DNA from: a candidate division WOR-3 bacterium
Lineage (GTDB): Bacteria > Hydrothermota > Tepidihabitantia > Tepidihabitantales > Tepidihabitantaceae
Reading direction: 5' to 3'
Assembly (NCBI GenBank): GCA_024653355.1
Contig: JANLFQ010000001.1
Coordinates: 186,001-250,000 of the forward strand
Length of the DNA stretch: 64,000 bases
In this document: one piece after another, positions 54,187 through 62,682 of the stretch
Layout: the number at the start of each line of letters is the position of its first letter
How positions within the stretch are numbered: the stretch's first letter is position 1
The notes under the pieces: generated by a model
Database searches by the model: none
What the model was told of the DNA's origin: nothing
The model's input: the letters and a program-made list of their open reading frames with translations, nothing else
Made by a program: the position numbers and the translations under genes

Positions 54187-55314
54187 TTCGTAGTAATAAT
54201 CGCTGGTTTTTTTTGCAATTACAGGCCAGGCATAATACTGAACGGTTTCTAAACCAGCAGTGATTAATCTATTTCTAAGCTCTTGGTCTGTAAATATTTT
54301 TATCACTGATTGAGAAAGTGCTTCAATATCGTTGGGGGGAAACAGGATGCCGTTTACATTATGTCGAACCGTTTCGTCATAGCCCGGGATGTCAGAGGCG
54401 ACGACGGGTGTGCCGCACGCCATCGCTTCGAGGAGTACGATGCCCTGTGTTTCTCCGCCCAGTGTTGGTGCGCAGTAAACATCACAGTTCTGGTAGTAAA
54501 AAGGCAGGTCTTTTCTCGGTACCGCGCCCACCAGTTGTACCGTTTCGGTTAATCCCAGCTCTTTGATTATCTGGCGACATTTTTTTTCCATTATACCGGT
54601 ACCAACAACGGTAACGCGGATGTTGGCTATGGACTTTTGAATCAGGGGCAGAGCCCGCAGCAGGACATCAATCCCTTTTCTTTTGTCAAGGCGTCCGAGA
54701 AAAAGTATCGTCGGGGGGCGCTCGGTTTTATTTTGATTGGCGGGGGGACAAAAAAGGTTAAGGTCTATTCCTGAGGGAATGATGCGGTATTCACCGGGGA
54801 TGTACGGTTCAATTGCGGCGCGGGCGCGCTGTGATATGGCGATTTTGCCGTGAATTTTTCTTATCTGATTGCGGAAAAAGGTTTGAAAAAGAGTGCTACC
54901 AGCGCGGTGCAGGCGAAAGCCGGCGGTGAGAAATGTTATTAAATTTACACTCCGGCTGTAGCGTAAAGCCCAGTAGGAGATTTCCGGCCAGAAAACACCC
55001 TGGCAGTGGACAATGTCAAATTGGTAAGATTGGAGAAAGTGTGCGATCTGGGAAGGGAGTTTTAAGCCCACCGGCAGGGTGGCATAGGAACGGTTAAGGG
55101 GCACAAGAACTGCCCTGCCAAAGCGGTGCACCGGAATTTCATCAATGGTTTCATTGGCGAGGTAGTTGAACTGGGGAAACTTTGTGGTCAGGATGGAAAC
55201 CTCGTGTCCCGCTTTTTTCAAATTCAAAGCAAGGTTGTGAGTATGTTCGCTGACACCTGATGGATAAGGGCGATAGGCGGCAGAGACCAGCAGGATTCGC
55301 AGCGGTCGGTTCAT
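54154..55314 (-). CDS. Family 4 glycosyltransferase (paralogue 1)
   Basis: A 386-residue GT-B retaining glycosyltransferase: glycine-rich start VSAAYRPYPSGVSEHTHNL, linker IIPSGIDLNLF, ILFLGRLDKRKGIDVLL, and the donor-site EAMACGTPVVASDIPGYDE with the E-x7-E pattern. It is a clear paralogue of the upstream gene, sharing N-terminal, linker and donor segments, so a tandem duplication is likely. It overlaps its paralogue by 4 bases. The sugar donor and acceptor are unknown; the neighbouring lipid A acyltransferase suggests envelope glycolipids. Confidence 0.88.
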   Translation of the reverse strand: MNRPLRILLVSAAYRPYPSGVSEHTHNLALNLKKAGHEVSILTTKFPQFNYLANETIDEIPVHRFGRAVLVPLNRSYATLPVGLKLPSQIAHFLQSYQFDIVHCQGVFWPEISYWALRYSRSVNLITFLTAGFRLHRAGSTLFQTFFRNQIRKIHGKIAISQRARAAIEPYIPGEYRIIPSGIDLNLFCPPANQNKTERPPTILFLGRLDKRKGIDVLLRALPLIQKSIANIRVTVVGTGIMEKKCRQIIKELGLTETVQLVGAVPRKDLPFYYQNCDVYCAPTLGGETQGIVLLEAMACGTPVVASDIPGYDETVRHNVNGILFPPNDIEALSQSVIKIFTDQELRNRLITAGLETVQYYAWPVIAKKTSDYYYELLDKFRQRLA

Positions 55315-56426
55315 CTGTTGATTACCTCCTGATAGACCTGCGCTACTTGCGGGCCAATTTTTTTCCAGTCAAAGTCTCGGGCACGGGCGCGAGCTTCACA
55401 GGACAGTTGTCTGCGCAACTTTTCGGAATCCAATACGGTTATTATCGCCTGGGCAAGCGCTTGATGATTACCCGGGGGCACAAGGATGCCATTGACACCA
55501 TTGGTCACGATCTCATTATAACCCGGGATATCAGAGGCAACAACAGGCCGAGCGCAGGATAGGGCTTCAATCAGGACGATGCCCATCGCCTCCTTACCGA
55601 TTGTCGGAGCCACATACACCGTGGCGCTGGTGTAATAATTAGGAAGCAGGTCGTTTGGTACAGCATCAAGAAAGGTGACTGCTTGATTGACGCCGATATC
55701 AACAGTGACTTTTCGGTAATAGTTTTTAAGCGGTCCGTAACCAACAACCACCAGTCTGGCACGGGGATAGTGCCTGATGACTTCCGGTAAAGCCCGCAGT
55801 AACGTGTCCAGTCCTTTACGTTTTTCCAGTCGGCCGACAAATAAAATTAGCGGTCGGTTTTCGTTTAATAGTGGGGGAATGTCAGGGTGAAAGCGGTCAA
55901 TATCAACGCCATTGGGGATGATGCGAAAATCACCGGTGAAGAATTTCTCTGCCCAGAGCTGACAGCCGTGTGACACGGCGATTTTTACTTTTATTTTGCG
56001 GTCAAGTTTTTTGAGAAGAAAACCAACCGTTTTACACACAATGTTGGGCAATTCCGGGGTAACAGTATGAAATGTTACCACAAGGGGATCTTTCGTATAG
56101 TGTGCCGCCCAGTATGCCAGTTCGGGCGGAAATATCCCGTGGCAGTGAACGATGTCAAAACGGTTGGCGGCAAAAAATTTTTTAGTGGCTAAAGGGAGGT
56201 TGAATTTGAAAGGCAGAGTGAATTGGCCTTGGGCAAATGGTAAAAGTAAACCTTTGCCCAGCCTTGTGGCGGGGAATGCGCCATTGTCCGGGAACGATGT
56301 GTAACTGGTGGTCAAGATGTGGACCGAATGCCCAAGGTTTTGTAGTTCCCGGGCAAGATGGTGTACATGTTCACCTACACCCGAGATGTAAGGTCGATAG
56401 GCGCTTGATACAAGGCAGATGCGCAT
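55311..56426 (-). CDS. Family 4 glycosyltransferase (paralogue 2)
   Basis: A 371-residue GT-B enzyme nearly colinear with the next gene: VSSAYRPYISGVGEHVHHL at the start, IIPNGVDIDRF, ILFVGRLEKRKGLDTLL and EALSCARPVVASDIPGYNE. The start abuts the dut stop without a gap and its end overlaps the paralogue, so dut and both transferases are probably on one message. Confidence 0.88.
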   Translation of the reverse strand: MRICLVSSAYRPYISGVGEHVHHLARELQNLGHSVHILTTSYTSFPDNGAFPATRLGKGLLLPFAQGQFTLPFKFNLPLATKKFFAANRFDIVHCHGIFPPELAYWAAHYTKDPLVVTFHTVTPELPNIVCKTVGFLLKKLDRKIKVKIAVSHGCQLWAEKFFTGDFRIIPNGVDIDRFHPDIPPLLNENRPLILFVGRLEKRKGLDTLLRALPEVIRHYPRARLVVVGYGPLKNYYRKVTVDIGVNQAVTFLDAVPNDLLPNYYTSATVYVAPTIGKEAMGIVLIEALSCARPVVASDIPGYNEIVTNGVNGILVPPGNHQALAQAIITVLDSEKLRRQLSCEARARARDFDWKKIGPQVAQVYQEVINR

Positions 56427-56864
56427 TTACCGCCCGGTGTGTCCAAACCCCCCTTTACCCCGTTTCGTGGGCGTGAGTGAGTGATTCTCTTCAAATTCAA
56501 CTTCAACCGTCCTGCTAAATACAATCTGTGCAATCCGGTCCTTGGGTTTTATTGCAAAATCGACATCCGAAAGGTTGAAAAGAATGACCTTGATTTCGCC
56601 CCGGTAATCAGGGTCAATTGTTCCCGGGCTGTTCAACACGCCGATACCGTAGCGTAGTGCCAGTCCGGAGCGGGCGCGAACCTGACCTTCAACGCCCCGG
56701 GGTAGTTCAATGGCGATGCCGGTGCTGACAACCCCGAAACTGCGGGCTTTGATGACGACTCCTTCTGCGGCGTGCAGGTCAAATCCGACCGAGTCCGGTG
56801 TTGCGCGCGTTGGTAAAGGGATGTTTTTTTTCAAGCGTAAAATCCGAATTTTGACTTTTTTCAT
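56427..56864 (-). CDS. dut: dUTP diphosphatase
   Basis: A 145-residue trimeric dUTPase that removes dUTP and supplies dUMP. All five motifs are visible: SVGFDLHAAEG (I), RARSGLALRYG (II), GVLNSPGTIDPDYRGEIKV (III), KDRIAQIVF (IV) and the C-terminal KRGKGGFGHTG (V). The ATG at 56864 overlaps the stop of the acyltransferase (ATGA); an upstream in-frame start at 56891 lies inside that gene. Confidence 0.95.
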   Translation of the reverse strand: MKKVKIRILRLKKNIPLPTRATPDSVGFDLHAAEGVVIKARSFGVVSTGIAIELPRGVEGQVRARSGLALRYGIGVLNSPGTIDPDYRGEIKVILFNLSDVDFAIKPKDRIAQIVFSRTVEVEFEENHSLTPTKRGKGGFGHTGR

Positions 56865-57736
56865 TGCCAGCCGGCGTTGAACACGAGCCACTGCTCGGGA
56901 TATTGTTTAATGACTTCGTTGAGTTTTTGGGCGATGATTCGGGTCAGGGAAACAATGTCGGCGTCGATGTCGCCGGTCGGGTTGAATTCAACCGGCCCGG
57001 ATATTACGCCGAGATAGGGTGGTTTATTGCGCCGGCGCTGTCGGACGAAATAGCCGATGACAATTGGAATGTTGTAACGCAGAGAGTAAACCGCCGGTCC
57101 TTTTGGGAAAGAACGGTGGGCGTCAAATGCCGGACAGACGATACCCCGTCCGGTAAGGTCACGGTCGGCAACGAGTGCCAGAATGCGTTTATTCTCCAGT
57201 GCCTGAATGATGCGATGGCGTTCCGGAATCGGAATTGTCTCCATCGCCAGTGCCTTGCGATAACGATTAAAGGTTTTCATCCAGCCACCCGGCACCGGTT
57301 CTACTACTGCGGATAGCGGATAGCCGAGCGCGGTCAGAAATACACCGGCGAGGTCCCAGTTGCCGATGTGTCCGGTAACAAGAATCGCACCTTTACCCTG
57401 AGATAGTACCTGGTCAAACCGCTTGCGGTTCAATTCACCGATGAGGGCGGTTCGCTTTTTCATCACGGGAACACGGAGCAGGTCGGCGTAAAAAATCGCC
57501 ATATTTTCAAACGCCCGACAGGCGGTGTGCAAAATCTGCTTTTCCGTAGCATCAGTACCAAAGATATGGCGATAGTTTTCCATAAGTCGCCGACGCTGAC
57601 GGCGGTTTATCCGGAAGGCAACCTTTCCCAAAAGCAGTGCGATGCGAACGGTTAAAAAACGGGGCAACATAAACTGAATAAGTGTTCCCAGCGGCATCAG
57701 CCATGTTACCGCAGCGTTACGGTTCCTTTTTTTCAT
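56861..57736 (-). CDS. LpxL/HtrB-like lipid A acyltransferase
   Basis: A 291-residue protein of the lysophospholipid/lipid A acyltransferase family. The HX4D catalytic motif is TGHIGNWD (His123, Asp128), with a hydrophobic N-terminal segment (TWLMPLGTLIQFML), IPIPERHRII and GIVCPAFDAHRSFPKGPA downstream. It probably adds a secondary acyl chain to lipid A, with lpxB at 29 kb. The ATG at 57736 overlaps the rnhA end by 20 bases. The acyl donor is not predictable. Confidence 0.85.
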   Translation of the reverse strand: MKKRNRNAAVTWLMPLGTLIQFMLPRFLTVRIALLLGKVAFRINRRQRRRLMENYRHIFGTDATEKQILHTACRAFENMAIFYADLLRVPVMKKRTALIGELNRKRFDQVLSQGKGAILVTGHIGNWDLAGVFLTALGYPLSAVVEPVPGGWMKTFNRYRKALAMETIPIPERHRIIQALENKRILALVADRDLTGRGIVCPAFDAHRSFPKGPAVYSLRYNIPIVIGYFVRQRRRNKPPYLGVISGPVEFNPTGDIDADIVSLTRIIAQKLNEVIKQYPEQWLVFNAGWQ

Positions 57737-58190
57737 ACCGGGAGCCGAATTTGTCCGAAGCAGATTTTGCCAGTTTGTCGGTGGCTTTATTCTGATCGCG
57801 CGGGCAGAATACAATTTGTACTTCGGGCAGTAGATTAAGAAGTTGTCGTGCCTGCTCGTAAAGTACTTTCAGGTTTTTGTCCCGGACCCGATATTCACCC
57901 TTTAACTGGCGATAGACAAGTTCGGAATCGGTTTTGATTATTACGGGTTGATTGGGACAGAGGGTACGGATTTCCTGCAATGCGGTGATGAGCGCTTCGT
58001 ACTCTGCCTGATTGTTGGTCTTTATGCCGATAAAACGACTAATCTCCTTTAGGACGCTCTGGTCTGGCCGCAATATCCTTATGCCGATTCCGGCGGGCCC
58101 GGGGTTATAACGCGCCGAACCGTCCACTTCAACCAGATAGGCTAAAGAAGGAGTTTCGCTCAATCTCGAACTTTTCGGTTCTGACGTCAA
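57717..58190 (-). CDS. rnhA: Ribonuclease HI-type protein
   Basis: A 157-residue RNase H fold enzyme that cleaves the RNA strand of RNA/DNA hybrids. The DEDD carboxylates are in place: Asp23 (VDGSARYNPGPAG), Glu63 (NNQAEYEAL), Asp88 (IKTDSELV) and Asp138 (ATDKLAK). The basic handle is missing, as in archaeal-like RNase HI. It overlaps the zinc-ribbon gene by 4 bases. Confidence 0.9.
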   Translation of the reverse strand: MTSEPKSSRLSETPSLAYLVEVDGSARYNPGPAGIGIRILRPDQSVLKEISRFIGIKTNNQAEYEALITALQEIRTLCPNQPVIIKTDSELVYRQLKGEYRVRDKNLKVLYEQARQLLNLLPEVQIVFCPRDQNKATDKLAKSASDKFGSRYEKKEP

Positions 58191-58915
58191 TTTTTCTTAT
58201 TTTGCGATTCAATCTGGGCAGGGAGTAGTATTCTGCCGCAGGTTTCACAGAGATAAAGTTTATTTTGCTTTTCGATTTCAAGGATGCGCTGGGGCGGGAT
58301 TGGGCTGAGACAGCCATTACAGCGGTTGTTTTCCGTGCTCGTGACCGCCAGTCCGCCCTTACTTTTGCGAATCCTTTCATAGCGTTGCAAAAGGTCCGGC
58401 GGCAAAGAGCGGGCGACTTCCTGGCGTCTGGCTTCCCTTTCCTGAATCGCCATTTGCAGTTCCTTCTTCTCGGCTTCGAGGGCGTTTATTTTCTTCGTCG
58501 TCTGGCTTTCATTTTCCGCGGCGTTCTTTTCCAGCGATTTAATTTCCTTCTCCAGCGCTTCCATCTCTTCCATCAGGACAATCATTTTGTCCTCAATCTC
58601 CGATTTAATTCGCTTCTGCGTTTCAATCTCCTTTAAAAATGCCTTGTACTGCTCATTGGTTTTTGCCGAATACAGCTGGACTGAATAACTGGCGATTTTC
58701 TCTTCGGCGGCACGCAGGTCAACCTCGGCAAGTTTATACTGTTTTTTGTGTTCAACCACACCCTGCTTGCGTGATTCCAGGGCTTTTTTAAACTCGTCCA
58801 CCTGCCGGCGGAGTTCTTCAATGCTTTTGGGGATATCCTGCAACCTCTCGTTCAGACTCTTAAGTTCTGTGTCTATTTCCTGTAATGTACGCAGCAGGTG
58901 AAAGTTCTCTTTCAT
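58187..58915 (-). CDS. Coiled-coil protein with C4 zinc ribbon (DUF164-like)
   Basis: A 242-residue protein with a long coiled coil (about 5-175, rich in Glu, Lys and Leu heptads) followed by a C4 zinc ribbon, RCNGCLSPIPPQ and YLCETCGRIL. The architecture matches the CT398/DUF164 family, whose role is unclear. No ribosome site precedes the ATG, which lies 28 bases after tRNA-Val, so the gene is probably read from the tRNA promoter. Confidence 0.85.
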   Translation of the reverse strand: MKENFHLLRTLQEIDTELKSLNERLQDIPKSIEELRRQVDEFKKALESRKQGVVEHKKQYKLAEVDLRAAEEKIASYSVQLYSAKTNEQYKAFLKEIETQKRIKSEIEDKMIVLMEEMEALEKEIKSLEKNAAENESQTTKKINALEAEKKELQMAIQEREARRQEVARSLPPDLLQRYERIRKSKGGLAVTSTENNRCNGCLSPIPPQRILEIEKQNKLYLCETCGRILLPAQIESQNKKN

Positions 58916-58943
58916 TTATGATTGGGTTTATTTAAGATAAAAA

Positions 58944-59019
<76 letters not shown>

Positions 59020-59048
59020 GATTGTTGTTGAACAGTTCAAGTTAATTT

Positions 59049-59076
59049 AATATATTAATTCCTATTCCGTTGTCAA
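59049..59076 (-). promoter_or_regulatory. Promoter of tRNA-Val and the downstream operon
   Basis: Minus strand TTGACA (59071-59076), 16-bp spacer, TATATT (59049-59054). Initiation would give a 5' leader of about 22 bases before the mature tRNA. Confidence 0.8.
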
Positions 59077-59456
59077 GAAATCAAATTTAGTGTTGTAACT
59101 CGTATTCCGGTCACAATTTCAAGTTTGCCGGTCAGGGTGATACAGGTGAAATAACCGGGCAGGTTTGCAGGTGTTATCTAAAATTATGTTGTATTAGAGC
59201 AGAAGAGGGCAATCAAGGTGGTAAAGAACATTACCGGTGCCAATTTTCAGGGGCAGGATTCAGATTGGGCATCGTTCTTAACCTTATTGACTATCAGTGA
59301 GATAGACCGTGAAACAACATTGGAAACCCGGGGCAGGATGTTGCCAATGATAGCGAAAAGGGCAAATTCACAAAGGGTGCTGAAGGCTATCCCCGGAACT
59401 GTACCCGGGCAGGGGAGGTAATAAAACCCACATTTTATGTTAACTTCTGCTCTTTC
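59077..59456. other. Gene-free interval between tRNA-Val and the zinc-finger gene
   Basis: About 380 bases between two promoters. Its right part (59283-59420) is one copy of the intergenic repeat. A 67-codon frame from 59218 covers that copy but lacks a ribosome site and matches no family I recognise. Nothing else was seen. Confidence 0.45.
59283..59420 (+). repeat. Imperfect intergenic repeat, copy B
   Basis: Second copy of the element at 25411-25550, same orientation relative to the gene that follows. The two conserved blocks start at 59287 and 59371, with the same 84-base spacing as copy A. An insertion/deletion of about 9 bases between AAAGGG motifs is compensated elsewhere. Confidence 0.6.
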
Positions 59457-59485
59457 TTGCATTTAACGATTATATGTGGTAATAT
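59457..59485 (+). promoter_or_regulatory. Leaderless promoter of the zinc-finger gene
   Basis: TTGCAT (59457-59462), 17-bp spacer, TAATAT (59480-59485), then 7 bases to the ATG at 59493. No ribosome site is present. Confidence 0.65.
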
Positions 59486-59492
59486 TTTACAA

Positions 59493-60107
59493 ATGGTTTC
59501 AGAGGTGTGCAGTCACTGTGGTCGGCACCGACCTAATCGGTTCTGTCCGGTTATCGGTAAACCACTGTGTTCCCAGTGTTGCGGTAGAAATCGGCGCAAG
59601 TTGATAACCTGTTCTGACGACTGCCGTTACCTACTGGAAAGTCGTCGTCAGGCGCTGAAAAAGCTGATAACTTTCAGCGGCGACGGTGCGTTTGAACTGA
59701 AGATGTTTCCGGTTTTGCACGACTTTCGGTTTGCGCTGATTAAATTCCGGGAGAGTCTTAAAGGCGCCATATCGGATGAGGAAATAGTTACGGCGATTGG
59801 TAATGCGATAGAGACCCTGAGGGTTCGTGCGCGCGGGCTCATCTACGACTTTCATTCGGCAAACCCTGATGTCCAGCGGGCAACGGATGTGTTGCTCGGC
59901 ATTGCGGAACTGTATCAGAATGATGGCAGGGCAAATAGGAGGATTGCGTCCGAGGATTTAATCGCCTGTTTGAGGTATCTGGAGAAACAGATTACCGATG
60001 TTAAGGCAAAGGGAGGCAGTTTCTGGAACCTGACAAGAGAAACTGTTGGTATGCGTCTGATTGCAAAGCCCCCGGAGCGGGGAGATGGTAAAATTTTAAC
60101 ACCTTGA
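59493..60107 (+). CDS. Zinc-finger protein of unknown function
   Basis: A 204-residue protein. The first 40 residues hold a cysteine cluster, VCSHCGRHRPNRFCP, CSQCCGRNRR and TCSDDC, that looks like a treble-clef or two-site zinc finger. The rest is predicted helical, with IRVRARGLIYDFHS-like and YLEKQITDVKAKGG segments. I do not recognise the family. The ATG at 59493 is placed by the promoter; an upstream TTG at 59457 lies on the -35 box. htrA follows 75 bases later with its own ribosome site. Confidence 0.7.
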   Translation: MVSEVCSHCGRHRPNRFCPVIGKPLCSQCCGRNRRKLITCSDDCRYLLESRRQALKKLITFSGDGAFELKMFPVLHDFRFALIKFRESLKGAISDEEIVTAIGNAIETLRVRARGLIYDFHSANPDVQRATDVLLGIAELYQNDGRANRRIASEDLIACLRYLEKQITDVKAKGGSFWNLTRETVGMRLIAKPPERGDGKILTP

Positions 60108-60182
60108 TTTCACGGTTGAAGTTGCTATAAACCTGAAACGGCCCGAGATACAGATGAGTCTTATTTATATAAAGGAGGTATG

Positions 60183-61616
60183 ATGAAAAGAGAAGTTACA
60201 TCAATCGGCAAATTACCGGTGCTGGTAGTTTTTACGATTTTTAGTTGGGTATTGGTCTATGCCGGAGCCGACTCTCTTGTTGTAAATCATAGTCCTTTTG
60301 TTAAGGCGGTGGAACGAGCTATGCCGGCGGTGGTTAACATCTCAGCAGAGAAGGTGGTTAAGTTTTCCCGTGAGCAGATATTTCCTGATTTTGGCGGACC
60401 TTTTGATGAGTTCTTCAGGGAGTTTTTTCGGGGAATGCCAGTTCCCGAGCAGAATATCCGTACATTGGGCTCTGGGGTTATTGTCAGTTCTGATGGTTAC
60501 ATTGTTACCAATAACCATGTTATCGCTGGTTATGAAGATATCGTGGTAAAACTGGCGGACGGCACAGTTTTCAAGGGTGATGATGTTAAGGTTGTCGGCC
60601 GAGACCCACAAACCGACCTGGCGGTTTTGAAGGTTAATGCTACCAAGCCGTTGACGGCAATAAAGTATGCGGACCCGACAAGTATTAAGGTTGGGGATTG
60701 GGCGATAGCGATTGGCAACCCCTTCGGGCTGCAGGGAACGGTTACCGTGGGTGTGGTTTCAGCGACGGGCCGTTCGGGAATTCCTTTGCCGGAAGGGCCA
60801 ACACGCCAGGATTTTATTCAGACCGATGCGGCGATAAACCCGGGAAATTCCGGTGGCGCACTGGTGAATATCAATGGTGAGTTGATCGGGATTAACACCG
60901 CCCTGAGTTCTCCGGTGGGCGCCAATGTTGGTGTTGGTTTTGCGGTGCCGGTTAGTTATGTGAAGTCGGTTGTGGAGCAGTTGATTGCTTACGGTAAGGT
61001 AATAAGGGGTTATCTCGGTGTTAGACCGCAGGTGATTAGCGAGAAAATCCGACAGGCTTTGAAACTTGATGACACAACCGGGGTGTTGATAAGTGAGGTT
61101 GTTGCAAATACACCAGCGGAAAAGGCGGGTTTACAGCCCGGTGATGTCATTGTGGCGATAAATGGCGAAAGTTTTGCCGGAGTGGAAAGTTTTCGTAAAA
61201 GGATAGCGGAGTTCAAGCCGGGAACAGAGGTAGTTTTAACCGTGATAAGAAATGGCAAACGGTTGACAAAAAAGGCGGTTCTAACAGAATTTCCCGAAGA
61301 GAGGGCGGAAACTACCCCAAGCGATAAGGAAAAAATTAAAGGCTGGCTGGGTATTAAGGTCGGGGAAATTTCACCGGAGGAAAAAAAGAGTGCCAATGTT
61401 GGTGATGGTGTGAAGGTTGTTGGGGTTGAGAAGGGGAGTCCGGCAGATAAGGCGGGAATTGAGGTTGGGGATTTGATTCTGAAGATGGGGGACGAAACGG
61501 TAAGAGGAGTAGATGAGTTTTACCGGCTTGCCGAAAAGTTGTCCGGGACAAAGGAGCCGCTGCTTTTGTATATTAAACGCGGTAACCAGCCGATGTTTGT
61601 TGCGGTTGAACCGTAA
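60183..61616 (+). CDS. Periplasmic serine protease HtrA/Do
   Basis: A 477-residue Do-type protease with an N-terminal signal/anchor (about 8-28), the trypsin-like domain with the catalytic triad His112 (TNNHVIAG), Asp145 (PQTDLAVL) and Ser223 (NPGNSGGALV), and two PDZ domains (about 280-365 and 385-477). It degrades misfolded envelope proteins. AAAGGAGGT precedes two adjacent ATGs (60180 and 60183); the second has better spacing. Confidence 0.93.
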   Translation: MKREVTSIGKLPVLVVFTIFSWVLVYAGADSLVVNHSPFVKAVERAMPAVVNISAEKVVKFSREQIFPDFGGPFDEFFREFFRGMPVPEQNIRTLGSGVIVSSDGYIVTNNHVIAGYEDIVVKLADGTVFKGDDVKVVGRDPQTDLAVLKVNATKPLTAIKYADPTSIKVGDWAIAIGNPFGLQGTVTVGVVSATGRSGIPLPEGPTRQDFIQTDAAINPGNSGGALVNINGELIGINTALSSPVGANVGVGFAVPVSYVKSVVEQLIAYGKVIRGYLGVRPQVISEKIRQALKLDDTTGVLISEVVANTPAEKAGLQPGDVIVAINGESFAGVESFRKRIAEFKPGTEVVLTVIRNGKRLTKKAVLTEFPEERAETTPSDKEKIKGWLGIKVGEISPEEKKSANVGDGVKVVGVEKGSPADKAGIEVGDLILKMGDETVRGVDEFYRLAEKLSGTKEPLLLYIKRGNQPMFVAVEP

Positions 61617-61633
61617 ATCAAATAGACCCGATG

Positions 61634-61662
61634 TTGACGAACGGCGGAATTTTTGTCACAAT
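61634..61662 (+). promoter_or_regulatory. Possible folD promoter with an orphan ribosome site in the leader
   Basis: TTGACG (61634-61639) is followed after 17 bp by CACAAT (61657-61662), a weak -10. A perfect AAGGAGGT at 61673-61680 follows, but no start codon lies within reach (TTATAGCGTAG follows), and folD starts 120 bases later. Confidence 0.4.
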
Positions 61663-61800
61663 ATAAACTGATAAGGAGGTTTATAGCGTAGTTTTTCGTT
61701 TTAATGACAGAAGTTAGCAGTTTTATTTGTTGTTTATTTAATAAAGGGAAATCAGTTTTTTTCAATCTTCCCTCAAAAAAGAAGGGTGGTTTTTTATATT

Positions 61801-62682
61801 ATGGATGTTTTTAAAGAAAGACCTTTGATACTTGATGGCAAAAAGGTGTCCCATATTGTCCGGGACGAACTGAAAGTTAAAGTGGCTTCATTAAGGAATA
61901 AAGGCGTTGTTCCGAAACTGGCGATTGTCATTGCCGGCGAGTATCCACCATCGCTTATCTATGTGGCAAATAAGGAACGGGCGTGCCAGTCTGTCGGCAT
62001 TGAAGTAGAAACCTTTCGTTTTCGGGCAGATGTTGAACAGAAGCTGGTGCAGGAAACGATTGAGCGGTGTAACGAAGACCGGCGTACTCATGGTATTATA
62101 CTGCAATTACCGCTGCCCGCGCATTTAGACAAGGATAAACTGTTTGACCTTGTTGACCCAAACAAGGATGTTGACGGTTTAACACTGGTAAATTCAGGGA
62201 GACTGGCAGCAGGAAAACCGAAGTTCATTCCCGCAACACCAAGAGGAATTGTAGAACTGCTTATGCGCTATACTATTTCACCCCGCGGTCGGCGGGTGGT
62301 AATTGTCGGCAGAGGCGAACTGGTGGGCAAACCGCTGGCGAATCTTTTGCTTATGAAGGGTGAACGAGGCGATGCGACTGTAACGGTGTGCCATAGCCAG
62401 ACCCCTGATCTAAAATCGGTTTGCCTTGACGCCGAGATTTTGATCGTGGCGGCGGGAAAGCCGGGGTTGATTAAGGGTGATATGGTGGCACCAGGTGCGG
62501 TGGTGATTGACGCCGGTATTCACCGAACCGAACAGGGTATTGTGGGCGATGTTGATTTTAACAGTGTGGCAAAGGTTGCGGGCGCAATTACCCCGGTGCC
62601 GGGTGGTGTGGGACCAATGACGGTGGCGATGCTGTTGTGCAATACCGTAGAGGCGGCTGATGGCGCGGGTGCTGGAAACTGA
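61801..62682 (+). CDS. folD: Methylene-THF dehydrogenase / methenyl-THF cyclohydrolase
   Basis: A bifunctional one-carbon enzyme of 293 residues: catalytic YVANKERACQSVGIEVE with its lysine, QLPLPAHLDKDKLFDLVDPNKDVDG, VIVGRGELVGKPLANLL and the C-terminal TPVPGGVGPMTVAMLL. The ATG at 61801 follows a TATATT box directly; a GTG at 61786 is in frame but less likely. The 3' end overlaps idsA by 23 bases. Confidence 0.94.
   Translation: MDVFKERPLILDGKKVSHIVRDELKVKVASLRNKGVVPKLAIVIAGEYPPSLIYVANKERACQSVGIEVETFRFRADVEQKLVQETIERCNEDRRTHGIILQLPLPAHLDKDKLFDLVDPNKDVDGLTLVNSGRLAAGKPKFIPATPRGIVELLMRYTISPRGRRVVIVGRGELVGKPLANLLLMKGERGDATVTVCHSQTPDLKSVCLDAEILIVAAGKPGLIKGDMVAPGAVVIDAGIHRTEQGIVGDVDFNSVAKVAGAITPVPGGVGPMTVAMLLCNTVEAADGAGAGN

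Noticed and set aside
59218-59421. A 67-codon plus-strand frame across repeat copy B
   Set aside because: No ribosome site or promoter for the GTG start, and copy A is interrupted by a stop in the corresponding frame, so it is treated as repeat sequence.
61770-61795. Hairpin with A6/T6 arms just before folD
   Set aside because: The stem is only A-T pairs or 4 bp of CCCT/AGGG; too weak to call a terminator.
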